Positions 23,800 to 36,012 of a stretch of 64,000 nucleotides of DNA are shown here, one piece after another; position 1 is the first letter of the stretch; the number at the start of each line of letters is the position of its first letter. Source of the stretch: Pogona vitticeps (lineage: Eukaryota; Chordata; Lepidosauria; Squamata; Agamidae). The stretch covers positions 143,825,001 through 143,889,000 of the forward strand of contig NC_135786.1 of NCBI RefSeq assembly GCF_051106095.1. Reading direction: 5' to 3'. Both the position numbers and the translations under genes were made by a program. The notes beneath the pieces were generated by a model, which did not search any database, was not told where the DNA came from, and was given only the letters and a program-made list of their open reading frames with translations.

Positions 23800-24849
23800 T
23801 TGTTTCATTTTGGACTGTTTCATCATAAGATTTTCAATGTAATAAAATTATAAATACAGTATATAAAATATGTATTAAAGTTATTAATATTTAATTTCAA
23901 TGTTTTTCAAAATCGTTTTGGAAGTTGGAATAACTAAGCTGATGCTACTGTATTCTTGACATATTATGAGAAGATCAGATTTACTGAGAGAAAACTATGT
24001 CTCAGACAAGTGAAAGGCAATAGGAGAATAAGACCTCAAATGAGATTTACTGATAATATAAGAAGCCCTGGCTCCTAGTTTGAAAGACCTGAGTAGGGCT
24101 TCTGATCATAGAATCGAACAGTCAAAAGTACCAGGGGAGAAAAATTGTCCCTTAGCCGGACTGACTCCACTTGCTCAACCTGATGTAAAGCTTCTAATGA
24201 AAGTATATGCTCATAATGTAAATATTTACCTCCTCAGGAGTATAAAGCATTTCCATGCTTATATCAGACAAAATTACTGAGATAAAAAAAAAATAATGGT
24301 ATCAAGAACTATGTTGCATCATCACCCAAGATAAGATTCTATTTGTTTTTTCCTGCTGTTGAAAAAATATTGCAGCTGTTTCTGAGTCTAATGTGATGAT
24401 TCGCAATCAATGGGGTATGCTCTCTCATTAGGATTTAAGAGGAGATATGCCTAGTTTAAAAAATAATATTGTAATGTTTCTTTTTCAAAATCAGAGAAAT
24501 TAATATACTGTATTCTTAACATGCTGCCTCTTATATTATCCTATGATATACACTAGTACACTCATGTTTTCTTACCCCAGAGTTATATTGTAGTTAATAA
24601 ATATTTCTAAAAGTGGAGAGATATTTCCTTAAATTTACCAACACTTCAATCTTTATTTATTTTTTATTTTGCTACTTCAGATATCTAAGAAAATTATTGG
24701 AGTAGTGAGGTTTGAAGGAGCTATTTTATGACTATCAAAATGGGGCACAGGCTAAAAAGATTGAGAAACAATGTTAACAAGATCATTTTCTTGGTTGAAA
24801 AAGATCAAGAATGCACAATAGGCATCAATAATATAAGAAAAGTTGTTTG
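23800..24849. other. intergenic, AT-rich, no gene seen
   Basis: I find no supported feature here. Short frames on both strands look random. Confidence 0.45.
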
Positions 24850-25252
24850 TACTAAACCAGTGGTCCCCAACCTTTTTAACCCTGCGGACCTCCCCGCAGG
24901 GCACCCCGTGCTCATGCGCATGTGCGAAGAAGTGGGCGTGCTCTTGCACATGCACGAAGGAGCAGGAGGGTGCTCATGCCAGTGCAGGCGCCCTTGTGCA
25001 CATGCACAAAGGAGTGGGAGGGCGCTCATGCGGGCGCAGGCACCCTTATGTGCATGCACAAAGGAGTGAGAGGGTGCTCGTGCACATGTGCGCAGGGTCC
25101 TCAGGGGCACTCGTGTGCATGCGCTAAGGGGTGGGGGAGAGGCGTGGGTGCAGGCGCAAAGTGGCTGGGGGGAGTGAGGGCTGGGGGGAAGGTCTGTCTC
25201 CGCGGCCCAGTCCAGGTCAAGTCACGGATCGGCACCGGGTCATGGTCTGGGG

Positions 25253-25528
25253 CAGGGGTGTCCAACTCAAATTCATCGGGGGCCGCATCAGCAGTTTGGT
25301 CCCTATCAAAGGGCCGGTTGTATCTGTACTGATGGCCTTGCAAGGACCCCATCCGACTTGGTGGGAAAAGGAAGGAAGAGAATGTGTGTGTCTGTGTCTG
25401 TGTCTGTGTCTGTGTCTGTGTGTGTGTCTCTGTGTGTGTCTCTGTGTGTGTGTGTGTGTGTGTGAAGGTAGAGAAAGTGCCTGTGTGTGTGTGTGTGAGT
25501 GAGAAAGAGAGATACAGGAAGAGAACGT

Positions 25529-25591
<63 letters not shown>

Positions 25592-25664
25592 GGAAGAGAA
25601 AATGCCGGGGTCTCTGTGTGTGTGTGTGTGTTTCTGTGTGTGAGAGAGATACAGGAAGGAAGAG

Positions 25665-25731
<67 letters not shown>

Positions 25732-25854
25732 GAAGGAAGAGAAAGTGCCGGGTTCTGTGTGTGTGAGAGAGAAAGAGAGAGAGAGAGAGACAGAGAGAGT
25801 TACAGGAAGGAAAAGAATGCGTATGTGTGTGTGAAGGAAGGGAAAGTGCCGGGG

Positions 25855-25910
<56 letters not shown>

Positions 25911-26600
25911 ATTTAGTATATGCAACTCTGCTTGGATCTCGCAAAAAAAGCGCATTCTTCGGTCCTTTCAAATCCTCAGGCATTCCAATCGAGCAAGAGA
26001 GAGAACGGAACGTCAGGGAAGGGAAGGGAAGCGAGCAACCAGCCAGCCCTCCCTCCCTTCTCTCCGCGGCTGGGTCGAACGGCTGCCTCCGATGTTACCC
26101 AACCGGGCCGGCGCATCGCTCCGCGTTCCCTCTTCTCTCCCTCTCCTCAGGGCCGCGCTGGCCGCTGTCTCCCGCGTCCCCCCAGCATCTCCTCCCTCCG
26201 CCTCGGAGCCCGGCCAGGAACTCCCACCGCTCCCCTTCCCTTCCCTTCCCCTCGGGGCGACAGAGGCGGCGCGGAGCCCCCTCCTCGCGCGGCCTTGGGA
26301 ACGGCTCTCGCCTCAGGCCGAGAGCGAGCGAGGAACAGGCACGGGAGGGAGGGAGGGAGGGAGGGGGAGCGGGGGGGCGGAGGGAGAGGAAAGGAGTGAC
26401 AGCGCCACAGCCAATCGGAAGGAGGACGTAGCCTTGTTAACTTGAGCCATTTTTTCAATGAATTTACTCCGTGCAGGCACGGAGTAAATTCATTTAAAAA
26501 AAGGGGGGGGAGGCTGCAAGGCTGGCGGCGGCTCCGCGGGCCATCAGTCGAGGTCTGGGGGGCCGGATTTGGCCCGCGGGCCTTGCTTTTGACACGTGTG
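25253..26600. mobile_element. inner hAT element nested in the outer one
   Basis: It starts CAGGGGTGTCCAACTCAAAT and ends GGCCTTGCTTTTGACACGTG plus TG, another hAT terminal pair. A perfect 8-bp duplication of the outer element, GTCTGGGG, lies at 25245-25252 and 26601-26608. The interior holds compound TG/GA satellite blocks, a CpG-rich part at about 26040-26450 and an 18-bp-arm palindrome near 26457-26494. No transposase frame is seen. Confidence 0.92.
25380..25915. repeat. compound TG/GA satellite
   Basis: Long TG runs alternate with a recurring unit containing GGAAGAGAAAGTGCCGGG and GATACAGGAAGG. All long Cys/Val-rich frames in the area come from this repeat. Confidence 0.95.
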
Positions 26601-26629
26601 GTCTGGGGGTTGGAGACCTCTGTACTAAA

Positions 26630-28050
26630 CCAGATGTTCATAGAATATGATACACACTGTAATATATTATTTGACATAGCTGTGACCTTGGTCTCAATTA
26701 TGAAAGCAGTGGTGGTTATAGCCATAGTGGTTGATGTGATGGAAAACACAGCAACCAGTTGTGGCAGAAACAGGTGATAGGCAGAACTGGGGTTTGATAG
26801 GAGATAAGGAGACAGGCCTGCAAGCAAGGATTCCTATACACACTGGAGAAATGGAGGCAGACATAGGCTGGCTGAGAAGTATCCTGAGCCTGTGTCACAT
26901 TTGGCTTCATGTGGAAACCATCACAGAAAGAAAATATTTTATGTTAAACGTCTTTGGAGAACACAATAGATGTTATATTGCTTCTTTCATGCAGTGAGTG
27001 TGCACAGCAGGGCTATGAATAAGAGATTTGAATCAGTAGGAGTGGGAGAGCTAAAGAGGCCAGAGCTGCTGTTGCCACTTAAACTGCTCAGGCTCTTGCC
27101 AATTTGGTCTAGGTATAATTCCTGTATTTTTGCATTGGATGAGTGAATCCACATAGTGAATTCATGTATATGCAATTGAATTTATATTTTATTCCAGAGT
27201 TTTGAAGATTCTGCACGTGGAGCTGATTCTTCTATGTTACGGATACCCAACACAGTTGAGGAAGATATCTTGGATTTTTGGCTTAATTTGAATTTAAAGG
27301 GACATTTGAACTTTGCAATTCTGCAAGCAACTTCTGTATTGGTGCTTTTGCTGAGGACTGGGGTGCACAAATCGTAACTGCTCATGTTGTCTGTTATATA
27401 ACTGTGAATGAGAATATACTCATTTTGTGAAATTGCGTTTGCAAGGTTCATCAATAGGTGTCTAAGTAAGCAAATAGCCCTGTAGAACCTAAGAATGTTT
27501 CAAGTGCCAAAGTGCAGCTGCTCTTGTGTTAGCATAATTAAGAGTGTACTTGTGGACAAAAGTACAGCAGCACCCAGGAATAATTCACTATAAACATATA
27601 GTATGTGCAGAGCAATTACTCTCAGTTCCAAACAAACAAACAAAAGAGGACACTTAACCTGGTTTTATTCAGCTGTGTGGTTGCACCCTCAGAAATCATG
27701 TTATTTTCACTTGGGGTACTTTATTTTAAAATGCATTTATTCCAGGAAAATACATCAAGAAACATATTTTAAATAAATCAGATCTTAATTGTGCATGTGT
27801 TTACATAAAGCAAAGTGTGCTGCTTCTGTTTCAGAATATATGCAAATACAAAACATTATTTATATTGCCCTTTGCATGAGAGTAACAGCATTTTGTTTCC
27901 TAATACTGTGGAGCTGCTTCAGTGTGACATAGTTTTAACGTCCAACATATCTTCTAGCAAAGCAACAGAAAAAACTAGTGATCGACCTTCTCCCCGTTTG
28001 TTCCCATTATCAGCAGCACAAGGGATTGGGTAGGGAGCAGCCAGGAAAAG
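26630..28050. other. intergenic, no gene supported
   Basis: AT-rich. A plus-strand open stretch near 27196-27377 reads SFEDSARGADSSMLRIPNTV after a TTATTCCAG, but I recognise no family. Nothing else is supported. Confidence 0.4.
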
Positions 28051-28069
28051 GAATGGGGTAAGGAAGAGG

Positions 28070-28408
28070 GACGTGGTGGCGCTGCGGGCTAAACCGCAGA
28101 AGCCTTTGTGTGCTGCAAGGTCAGAAGACCAGCAGTCATAAGATTGAATCCACGTGACGGAGTGAGCTCCCGTTGCTTGTCCCAGCTCCTGCCAACCTAA
28201 CCGTTTGAAAGCATGTAAAAATGCGAGTAGATAAATAGGTACCACCTCGGTGGGAAGGTAACGATGTTCCGTGTCTAGTCGCGCTGGCCACGTCGCCACG
28301 GAAACCGTCTTTGGACAAACGCTGGCTCTATGGCTTGGAAACGGAGATGAGCACCGCCCCCTAGAGTCGGACACGACTGGACTAAATGTCAAGGGGAACC
28401 TTTACCTT
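28070..28408 (+). repeat. Sauria SINE (tRNA-derived, squamate)
   Basis: A tRNA-like head with GTGGCGCTGCGGGCTAAACC (A-box side) is followed by the body GTAGATAAATAGGTACCACC and the end GACACGACTGGACTAAATGT then TTTACCTTT, matching the Sauria SINE. An 11-bp target duplication, TAAGGAAGAGG, flanks it at 28059-28069 and 28409-28419. This family is a marker for squamates and is moved by BovB-type machinery. Confidence 0.93.
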
Positions 28409-28849
28409 TAAGGAAGAGGAGGAGCGAAACAACAGGCTCCAGCACCAGAGCCAATCAGCCACAGGTGGTAGTAGCTGCTTCCTACACCTTGGTAAACACC
28501 TACAAGTGCTGCAGCAGCCAAGATGGGAGAGTGGCAGGCAGGACTGCTTCTCTTCTCCTTCTATGTTACGATGGCTACAGCCCTGACCAGCCCTGGTGTA
28601 GATCTTTGAGGATCCCACAAGGCAGGAATGTGTTTACATCCCTCCACTGGGACAACTGACCCTTTAACTGTATTCCTACTTTCTGCTTTCAGTTCTACAA
28701 TCCATTACCCGGGCATGAAACAACCTTCTTGTCTCATGGCTGTTAAATCTGCTTGTGAGTTTTTAGTAACACACTTTGTCACAAGTCTTTTGGAAGTCCT
28801 GTTAAACATCTACTGGTTCGTTCCTGCTTGCAAGTTTATTTACACTTTT

Positions 28850-29340
28850 GAAAAACTATAAAAAGCTAGCCAGAAATGACTTGGCCTTTACAAAAGCCAT
28901 GTTGCATATTTTTCAGCAGGGCTTCTCCTGTATGCTCAATAATTTTTTTTAATAATGGTTTCTTCCAATTGATCCAAAACAAACAGTAAGCTTACTGGCA
29001 TGTAATTTCCTGAATTTCCTCTGGATTCCTTTTTATAAAACTAGCCTTACATTGCCCACCTTCAAAAGTCCTTTGGGCCATGTTTCGGGACATCTTACAT
29101 ATTTTTGTTAGAAAGTTAGTAATATATTTTAGTTCTTTAAGAACTCTAGGACAGATACCATCCAGATCCAGTGATTTGTTAGCTTTTGATTGGTTAGAAA
29201 GGGTCAGAATGTAAACTCTTGTTACCTTTCCACTATTTCTCTAATTTCCTTCCTAAAAATATTAGGTCGGGCATTGTTACTTTTTTATACACTTTTTTCT
29301 CCGGGTATTCCCAGAGAGGGCTTCTACAGAAAATGTTTTG
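28850..29340 (-). mobile_element. CR1-type LINE reverse transcriptase fragment
   Basis: The minus strand reads LDLDGICPRVLKELK, then FEGGQCKASFIK, then an NMAFVKAKSFLA-like piece, in CR1 order (GPDGIxPRVLKEL, then SQHGFxKGKS). Decayed. Confidence 0.6.
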
Positions 29341-29805
29341 TACTTGATCTTCACTAACCTAACACCTCTTTCTGGCATGGCAGAGAACAGGGCCCAGATG
29401 ACAGTCTCAAGGCACAGGCAGGGATATATGAGTTATTCATACATAACATGCATACCAGATTCATGTTAAGTAAATGAATTATTCAGAAATTCCATGTTGG
29501 AGGATAATATTACAGTTGCTTACAGAGAAGTAAGTCCGTTTTCTAGCTCCCCACTTTTAATCAAATGTTAACCCTACAATTTTGACTGATGAACAAAACT
29601 TGATTAACTGAGCTGCTGTGGTTTGCAACTGCTGTTTAGAGGCTAATTTTACCCTTACTATTTTCTTACATATTTACATATTTATTCCTCAAGAAGCTTC
29701 TCCTTACTTTGGGGTGGGGACGTAGTCATGCAGTCTGTTGCAGGAGAACCAGCAAAAGTCTTGTAGTGCCTTAAAGGTCAGCAGATTTTATTTGGCAAAA
29801 GCATT

Positions 29806-31617
29806 CATGCGAATGTTGACAACACTCAGCTCTACCTCTCGTTTTCCACCAGTCCAGGTGAAGCGGTTTCTGTACTGAACTCGTCTCTGGACCTGATGAT
29901 GGACTGGATGAGGGTTAATAAATTGAAACTCAATCCAGACAAGATGGAAGTGCTGTTAGTGGGTGCTTCGCCGGACAGGGTGGAAGGCCATTTCCCTGCC
30001 CTGAATGGGCTTACACTCCCCCTAAGGGACAGGGTCCGCAGCTTGGGGGTGCTCCTGGACCCCAGTCTAACTCTGGAAGCCCAGGTGGACTCGGTGGCCA
30101 GGGGCGCCTTCCTTCAGCTGTGGAAATTATACCAGCTATGGCCCTACCTGGACGAGCGGAGTCTCATGACAGTTACACATGCACTGGTAACATCTTGTAT
30201 AGATTACTGCAATGTGCTCTATGTGGACCTGCCTTTGAAAACGGTATGGCGACTCCAATTGGTCCAGAATCGAGCTGTGCGGCTGGTGAATGATGGGGCT
30301 GCTAGGGAACACATCAAGCAGATTCTGTTTAAGTTACATTGGCTACCAGTTGCTACCTGGGCCCAATTCAAAGTGCTTGTTATGATATATAAAGCCCTAA
30401 ACAGCTTGGGCCCTGGATACCTGAAGGACCGCTTCCTTCCATATGAGCCTACCCGGCAGTTAAGATCTAGCCAGGGGGCCCTTTTGAAAGAGCTGTCCCT
30501 CAAGAAGGTAAGAGGGACAGCTTGTAGACAAAGGGTCCTTTGGGCAGCTGCCCCTAGACTATGGAATGCCCTCCCAACTGAGATTCATACCAGTACGCTG
30601 ATGACACCCAGCTCTACATCTCCTTCTTAACAACTGCAGGTGATGCCGTCCTGTCCCTTCAGCGCTGCCTGGGGACTGTACTGGAATGGATGCAGGAGAA
30701 CGGCTTGAGGCTGAACCCGGACAAGACGGAAGTTCTGAAGGTGGGCGCCCCCATGATTGGTGGCTTGGGTGGCTCTCTCTTGTTTGGGGGGGCAGCCCTG
30801 GCTCCAGCGAGTGGGGTACACAGCTTGGGTGTACATCTGGACCCAACGCTCACCATGGAAACGCAGGTGGCGTTGGTTGTCCGCTCCGCTTATTTCCATC
30901 TCTGGCGGATCGCCCGGCTGCGGCCCTACCTCAACACGGGGGCTCTCACCACCTTAGTGCATGCGCTCATAATCTCAAGATTAGACCACTGCAACGCGCT
31001 GTACGTGGGGCTGCCTTTGAGGTTGATACGGAAACTTCAAATGGTGCAGAACGCAGCAGCCAGACTCCTTAAGGGAGGGAGAAAATACCATCACATTACT
31101 CCTACACTGGCCAGACTGCATTGGCTGCCCATTTGCTTCCGTATCGACTTCAAAGTTTTAATGCTCACTTATAAGGCCCTAAACGGTTTGGGACCTCGAT
31201 ACTTGGCGGAACACCTTCTCCTACCAAGATCTACCCGGATCACCCGCGCGAGCCAGGGGGTGAGGCTGAGGAGCCTGACGCCGAGGGAGGCCCGGAGGGA
31301 AAAGACACGAAACCGGGCCTTCTCGGCGGTGGCGCCTCACCTTTGGAACAATCTCCCTCCTGAGATCCACGCGGCCGCTACACTGGGTACATTTAAAACT
31401 CAACTTAAAACATGGCTTTTCGTCCAGGCCTTCCCTCCTGCCAGCATTTAATTTAATTTAATTTAATTTAATTTTTCTCCCTTATTTACCTATCTTTTAT
31501 TATTTTTTTGGTATGTTTTGTTAATAGCTGATGTTTATGGATTAATGTATATATGTTGTTGTTAGCCGCTCAGAGTGGTATAAATATACCAGATGGGCGG
31601 GATATAAATCAAATATA

Positions 31618-31668
<51 letters not shown>

Positions 31669-31870
31669 ATCTGGCAGAGACATTGATGACATTTTGGCGC
31701 CAGGTCAAAACCTTCCTGTTCCAGAAGGCTTTTAATTGAAATAATATCAACTGTGGGTCCTGATGCCAATTTTTAGAGTATCTATTTTAATTGTATTTTA
31801 ATTCTTGTAAGTTGCCCAGAGACCTTTGGGTAGAGTGGGCAGCATATAAGTTAAATAAATAAATAAATAA
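29806..31870 (+). mobile_element. CR1/L2-type LINE, outer copy split by a second LINE
   Basis: The coding part at 29810-30588 includes DNTQLYLSF (RT palm), KLKLNPDKMEVLLVG, SLGVLLDPSL and FKLHWLP, then LWNALPTEIH. After the inner element it resumes at 31671 with a QVKTFLFQKAF reading, then GCCCAGAGACC and an AAATAAATAAAT tail. The 5' end is truncated. A piece of another repeat (GTAGTGCCTTAAAGGTCAGC) precedes it. Confidence 0.88.
30589..31670 (+). mobile_element. CR1/L2-type LINE inserted into the outer LINE
   Basis: It begins TACGCTGATGACACCCAGCTC, the RT palm region. A long frame to 31451 includes LNPDKTEVLKVG, HSLGVHLDPTLTMETQVALV, PRYLAEHLLLP and LWNNLPPEIHAA. The 3' UTR has CCGCTCAGAGTGG and GATGGGCGGGATATAAAT, then (AAAT)n at 31618-31670. 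The outer element is interrupted between GAGATTCAT and CTGGCAGAG. Confidence 0.9.
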
Positions 31871-31879
31871 TGAATACCC

Positions 31880-34120
31880 AGAAAATGTGGAAATGGAATG
31901 TCTGGTGCAGAAGATAGAATCACGCTGCTAGACCACTTTAATTCCACCTCCCGATTCTCCAGGTCTTTCTTGGTGCTCCACAGAGAGCCCCCCTCTCCAC
32001 TTCATCCAACCGGGTCTCTGTAATACAAGCCAAGCTGGCAGGCTTACCCAGGACCATCCAGGATTATAATTCAAACCTTTTCTATTTTGTTGGATTTTAG
32101 CCTTGCAGTCACTTAAGTCCCATTTGCTATAGATGCTGTTTTTGTTCTTTATCAGCTTTAATAATGAAAATGTGTGTGCGCTTATGACTCAGCGTGTGTC
32201 TGTCTCAGTGTTTGTCTGTCTCCGCCATAGTTCCAGGACTATGAAAGTGGGACACCTGCATGACATAAGGGCAACAACACAAGTGGGTTTTGTGCTTCAC
32301 TGTCCCTTGGTCACACCATCAATTGCTTGCTCAGCCAGACGGTCGTGCATGTGTTGACCAGCCAAACGTCTCCCACGGCATGCGCAGTTGCCTTATAAGA
32401 CTGCATAAACAACAGGAGCCTGGTTCTGAAATTTGGCATGCAGATACGACAGCCTTGGGATTGTGCATCTTGAGGTGCCCCTAGATAGGGCAGCTGTCCC
32501 AGATTGGATTGGGCTCATTTGAGATGAAGAGATTATTTAAATAAAATTTAGATCAATGTTTCTGTTCACACTGAGACATTCACCTGCCCCAGTTAGTTTC
32601 AAGGCAAGAGACCTCACATCTCTCAAACTGCTGCAATTCACACCCTCTTCTGTCATTTGTACCTCGCTCTTCTTCACTTTTCTCTGCCTTTCTTTTCTTC
32701 TGCCTTGTTTCCTTGCAAGTGAGGACTGACGTTAATATTTGTAAAGTGCAGAGCTTATGTTAACAGATGTGATGCTGCACTTAATTGATACAGTGCAGCT
32801 TCTAATACAGCACCTTTAAAAAATGTTTGACCTTGAGACAACAAAATTATGCAATCCCAACCACTCCTTAAAAAACCCGGTAGCCCCTGCCAGTGAACCA
32901 AAAAGTTAAAATCACCACCGAAAAAGGCTGGACTGGGTTGAGATTGACACTTCATTGCGTAGTGACTGGAAAATACATTGGACTCAACCATGCCAACAAC
33001 CTTCCAAAGTGAGGGACAAATTACAATGTTTTCATGTCCTTGCTGTACACCCTTGCAATTTTTTTTGCCTGCAGTACCAGTTGTGCCAGATAGGTGGCAT
33101 GTTCCCACTCTTAATTTTGGATTGTGCAACAAACCCATGAAAATTATCCAGTAATTTCCTGTTTCACATCCTACTTTCTTCGGGTGCCCTGGCTGAAGGG
33201 TCCAATTATTACGAATTGTAGCACATTAGTTAATTGTTCAATACAGTCTATCCTGCTCTTAATTATTCTAGGGAAATAAAATACATGGCACAAAATATAC
33301 TATTCCCTGTTTTTACCCAATGAGGATTCCTCTGCCTTTTCAATTTGTGATATTACTGTAATTAATTATTTCATATTGCCTATCCAATTAAGATTATAAT
33401 GTTATTGTAAACAGTCTCGTGGCATCTGAAGTTAAATTATATTCAGGATTATTATAAGCATGCATCCTCTGATTATTTAATTGAATTTTTAATTGAATTT
33501 TAAAAATTCAAAGCTATTTTTACACAGACTTTTAATTTTGGATTGTTATCCCAAAATAAGGATTTTCAGGTGGCCGGATCCACCCTTCTACAGCTCTCTC
33601 GTAAGATAAACAAGTGGTAGAATTAATTTATTGATGTTAAGGAATCATAAGGTGAAGTCTGTGTTTCACCATTTCACTTAAGTACAAGAATAGGAATTTC
33701 TTGGAGTAATTTGAATAAAATAATAGCAGTAGTGAGGTTTAATATTTCTGTACAAAAGACAAATTATGATATAATAGTAAGGTTAAGTCCGGGAGGTAAG
33801 CTGCATTACGATCGTTAGCATAAAATATGTGGTGTGTGTTCTCAGTGTAATCTTTGACTGACAGTAAATGAGAAGTGGCTGAATTATAACATATAATTAT
33901 ATTTTAGTTTTCACTTGAATCTGTATATGAAAGTCATTATAATGAATTATTTGAATTAGCTACTGAGAAATGAATTAATTGTTAATACATGATGGTTATA
34001 TGTGAGTATTGTAATAGCTAATGAGGAGCCAGTGTTATTTGTCTGTACAGATACTGTTCGAAACAGATGTATCTGTGCTTTTACTAAGTTGTAGCTTCTT
34101 CTTCTTTGGCATGATTTCCT
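31880..34120. other. intergenic, AT-rich, no gene supported
   Basis: No conserved frame and no confident repeat is recognised in this stretch. Confidence 0.45.
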
Positions 34121-34124
34121 TATG

Positions 34125-34260
34125 TTGTAGTGGATAGAGTGGGACTCAGGAGATCAGGTTTTGAATCTTTGCTCAGCCATGGAACTGGTAAAACCACTAT
34201 TAGGGTTAATAGTTGGTTCTAACTTGATGACACAGAAGAACTACAGCTTCTTTTTACAAA
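34125..34260 (+). repeat. decayed tRNA-derived SINE
   Basis: GTAGTGGATAGAGTGGGACTC and a GATCAGGTTTTGAATC B-box region match the SINE at 34823. Confidence 0.55.
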
Positions 34261-34437
34261 AAATGTCTACCAGGAATACTTTTTGAGGACAACTATGAAA
34301 CCAGCCAGAAAGGGAAGGTGGGAACATTTTTGATTCAGTGGTGAAATGGTGGGGTTGTGGAGTGAGAGAGCAAATGAGGTGCAAGTGAGAGTTTCTGAAT
34401 GAATGCATGTGTATGCATGTGCCTGGATATTATTTAT

Positions 34438-34490
34438 TTATTTATTTATTTAATTTATACCCCGCCTATCTGGCCCACCGGACCATATGT
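34438..34490 (-). mobile_element. CR1/L2 LINE 3' end stub
   Basis: In minus orientation it reads CCAGATAGGCGGGATATAAAT followed by AAATAAAT units, the same tail as the LINE at 31.6 kb. A very short 5'-truncated copy. Confidence 0.65.
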
Positions 34491-34822
34491 GAAATGGAGC
34501 CATTTTTGTGACCCCTAGCTTTGCCTGTCACCTGGACTCTGCCCACCATTGGCTGCTGCACATTTCATCCAATCAGTCTTAAAAGGCAGCAGTCCCCACT
34601 GGTTTTATATGTAAGCACAATTGACACAAAGTATTTCTTTGACAAGAACTATACATCTGGAAATGCATTGGTATGTTTGTTACTATTTTTGGGGAGTTGA
34701 AAGATATTCTGAGAATCCCTTACAGTGTAAATTCTTGTGGCATGGTGACTTGCATTACATTCAGGTGATTTTGTTTAGGTTTCCTAAATATAAATATAGT
34801 TTCCTAGTGTGGTTTGAGCTTC

Positions 34823-35010
34823 CCAGTGTGGTGTAGTGGATAGAGTGATGGATTAGGACTCTGGAGAATAGGACTGAAATCCCTGCTCAGCCACGGAAAC
34901 TCACTGGGGGAGCAGAACTGGCAAAACCATTCCTTAAAAATATCTCACATTTAAAGTCCTATTAGGGTTGATATAAGATGGTTTCAACTTGACAGCATAA
35001 AAGGCACACA
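34823..35010 (+). repeat. tRNA-derived SINE
   Basis: The A-box side GTGTAGTGGATAGAGTGATG and B-box side GGACTGAAATCCC are followed by CTCAGCCACGGAAACTCACTGG and a GGTTTCAACTTGACAGCA tail. Confidence 0.65.
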
Positions 35011-35324
35011 CAAATATACAATGCAGCAAAAATTTTGTGCATTTTGTAGGATTTCAAATCATATGATGGCAGTGTCTTGCAGGTCCACTTGGTCTTCTTG
35101 ACACCTGATTGTTTTGTCATTAATTCTAGTCACCATTAAAAAACAATAATCATACTTATGTTAAATCTCAGGTTCATTTTCCAATGCTAGGGCTTTTCTT
35201 ACATAACATGGTATCACTCAATAAGAATTTTGAGTAGTACAGTAATGATATTAATATTTCATCCCCTCAGAAGTCTGTGAAATAGCAGACTTTTGTAATT
35301 TTTAAATCATGAGTGTGATTACTC

Positions 35325-35700
35325 TTTGTTGTTTAGTTGTAAAGTCGTGTCCGACTCTTCGTGACCCCATGGACCAGAGCATCCCAGGCCCTCCTGTCTT
35401 CCACTGCCTCCCGGAATTGGGTCAAATTCATGTTGGTAGCTTCGATGACACTGTCCAGCCATCTCGTCCTCTGTCGTCCCCTTCTCCTCTTGCCTTCACA
35501 CTTTCCCAACATCAGGGTCTTTTCCAGGGAGTCTTCTCTTCTCATGAAATGGCCAAAGTATTGGAGCCTCAGCTTCAGGATCTGTCCTTCCAATGAGCAC
35601 TCAGGGTTGATTTCCTCTAGAATGGATAGGATTGTTCTCCTTGCAGTCAAGGGGACTCTCAAGAGCCTCCTCCAGAACCACTCATACTTCACCTTAATCC
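35325..35700 (-). mobile_element. BovB/RTE LINE, 3' end (copy 2)
   Basis: The minus frame reads [20 protein letters not shown], then KRRRGRQRTRWLDSV and [18 protein letters not shown], the intact C-terminal end of the BovB ORF. It ends with the TTGTTGTTTAG tail. Less decayed than copy 1. Confidence 0.9.
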
Positions 35701-35779
35701 CAATTAATTGTTGAAATCTTTCTGGAATTCTAGGAATGGTATGGGTGGTCATTTGCAGTATGTGAACTGATTTTGCATT

Positions 35780-36012
35780 TGGTCTTAAATAATAAGTCAG
35801 TTTTGACTTATAGTGACCTTTTTTGGGGTTTCCAGGTAAACAGCACTCAGAAGTGGTTTACTCTTCCCTTCTTCTGAGGGTATCCTGTGACTGTGCAGCT
35901 TGCCCAAGGCCACACAGGTTGCCTGTACTCACAGGGGGCACAGTGGGGAATTGAACTCCCAACCTCTGGTTGTACAGTCAGATACCTAAATGTCTGAGCC
36001 ATCCAGCCAGCT
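35780..36012 (-). repeat. tRNA-derived SINE, sister of the copy at 10.8 kb
   Basis: The minus reading gives a tRNA-like head near 36010 with GGTTGGGAGTTCAATTCC as B-box and a body with GGCCTTGGGC. It aligns with 10796-11020. Confidence 0.6.

Larger units (their letters stand above)
24858..26622. mobile_element. outer hAT (Charlie-like) element split by a second hAT
   Basis: Ends CAGTGGTCCCCAACCTTTTT and GTTGGAGACCTCTG are hAT-Charlie type. A perfect 8-bp target duplication, TACTAAAC, lies at 24850-24857 and 26623-26630. Without the inner insertion it would be about 410 bp, similar in kind to 16879-17176. The interior holds CA/GC-rich imperfect repeats of about 60 bp. Confidence 0.92.

Noticed and set aside
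24728-26445. Overlapping long Cys/Val/His-rich frames (up to 275 codons)
   Set aside because: They come from TG/GA satellites and GC-rich hAT interior; all frames are open in the same place and none resembles a protein.
27196-27377. Possible exon reading SFEDSARGADSSMLRIPNTV
   Set aside because: Only an acceptor-like TTATTCCAG supports it; no matching donor, family or partner exon is seen.
28070-28170. tRNA gene at the start of the Sauria SINE
   Set aside because: The A- and B-boxes belong to the SINE head; the tRNA fold is not intact and the SINE body follows directly.
30219-30899. Minus-strand frames of 90 to 95 codons in the LINE region
   Set aside because: They are antisense shadows of the CR1/L2-type reverse transcriptase.
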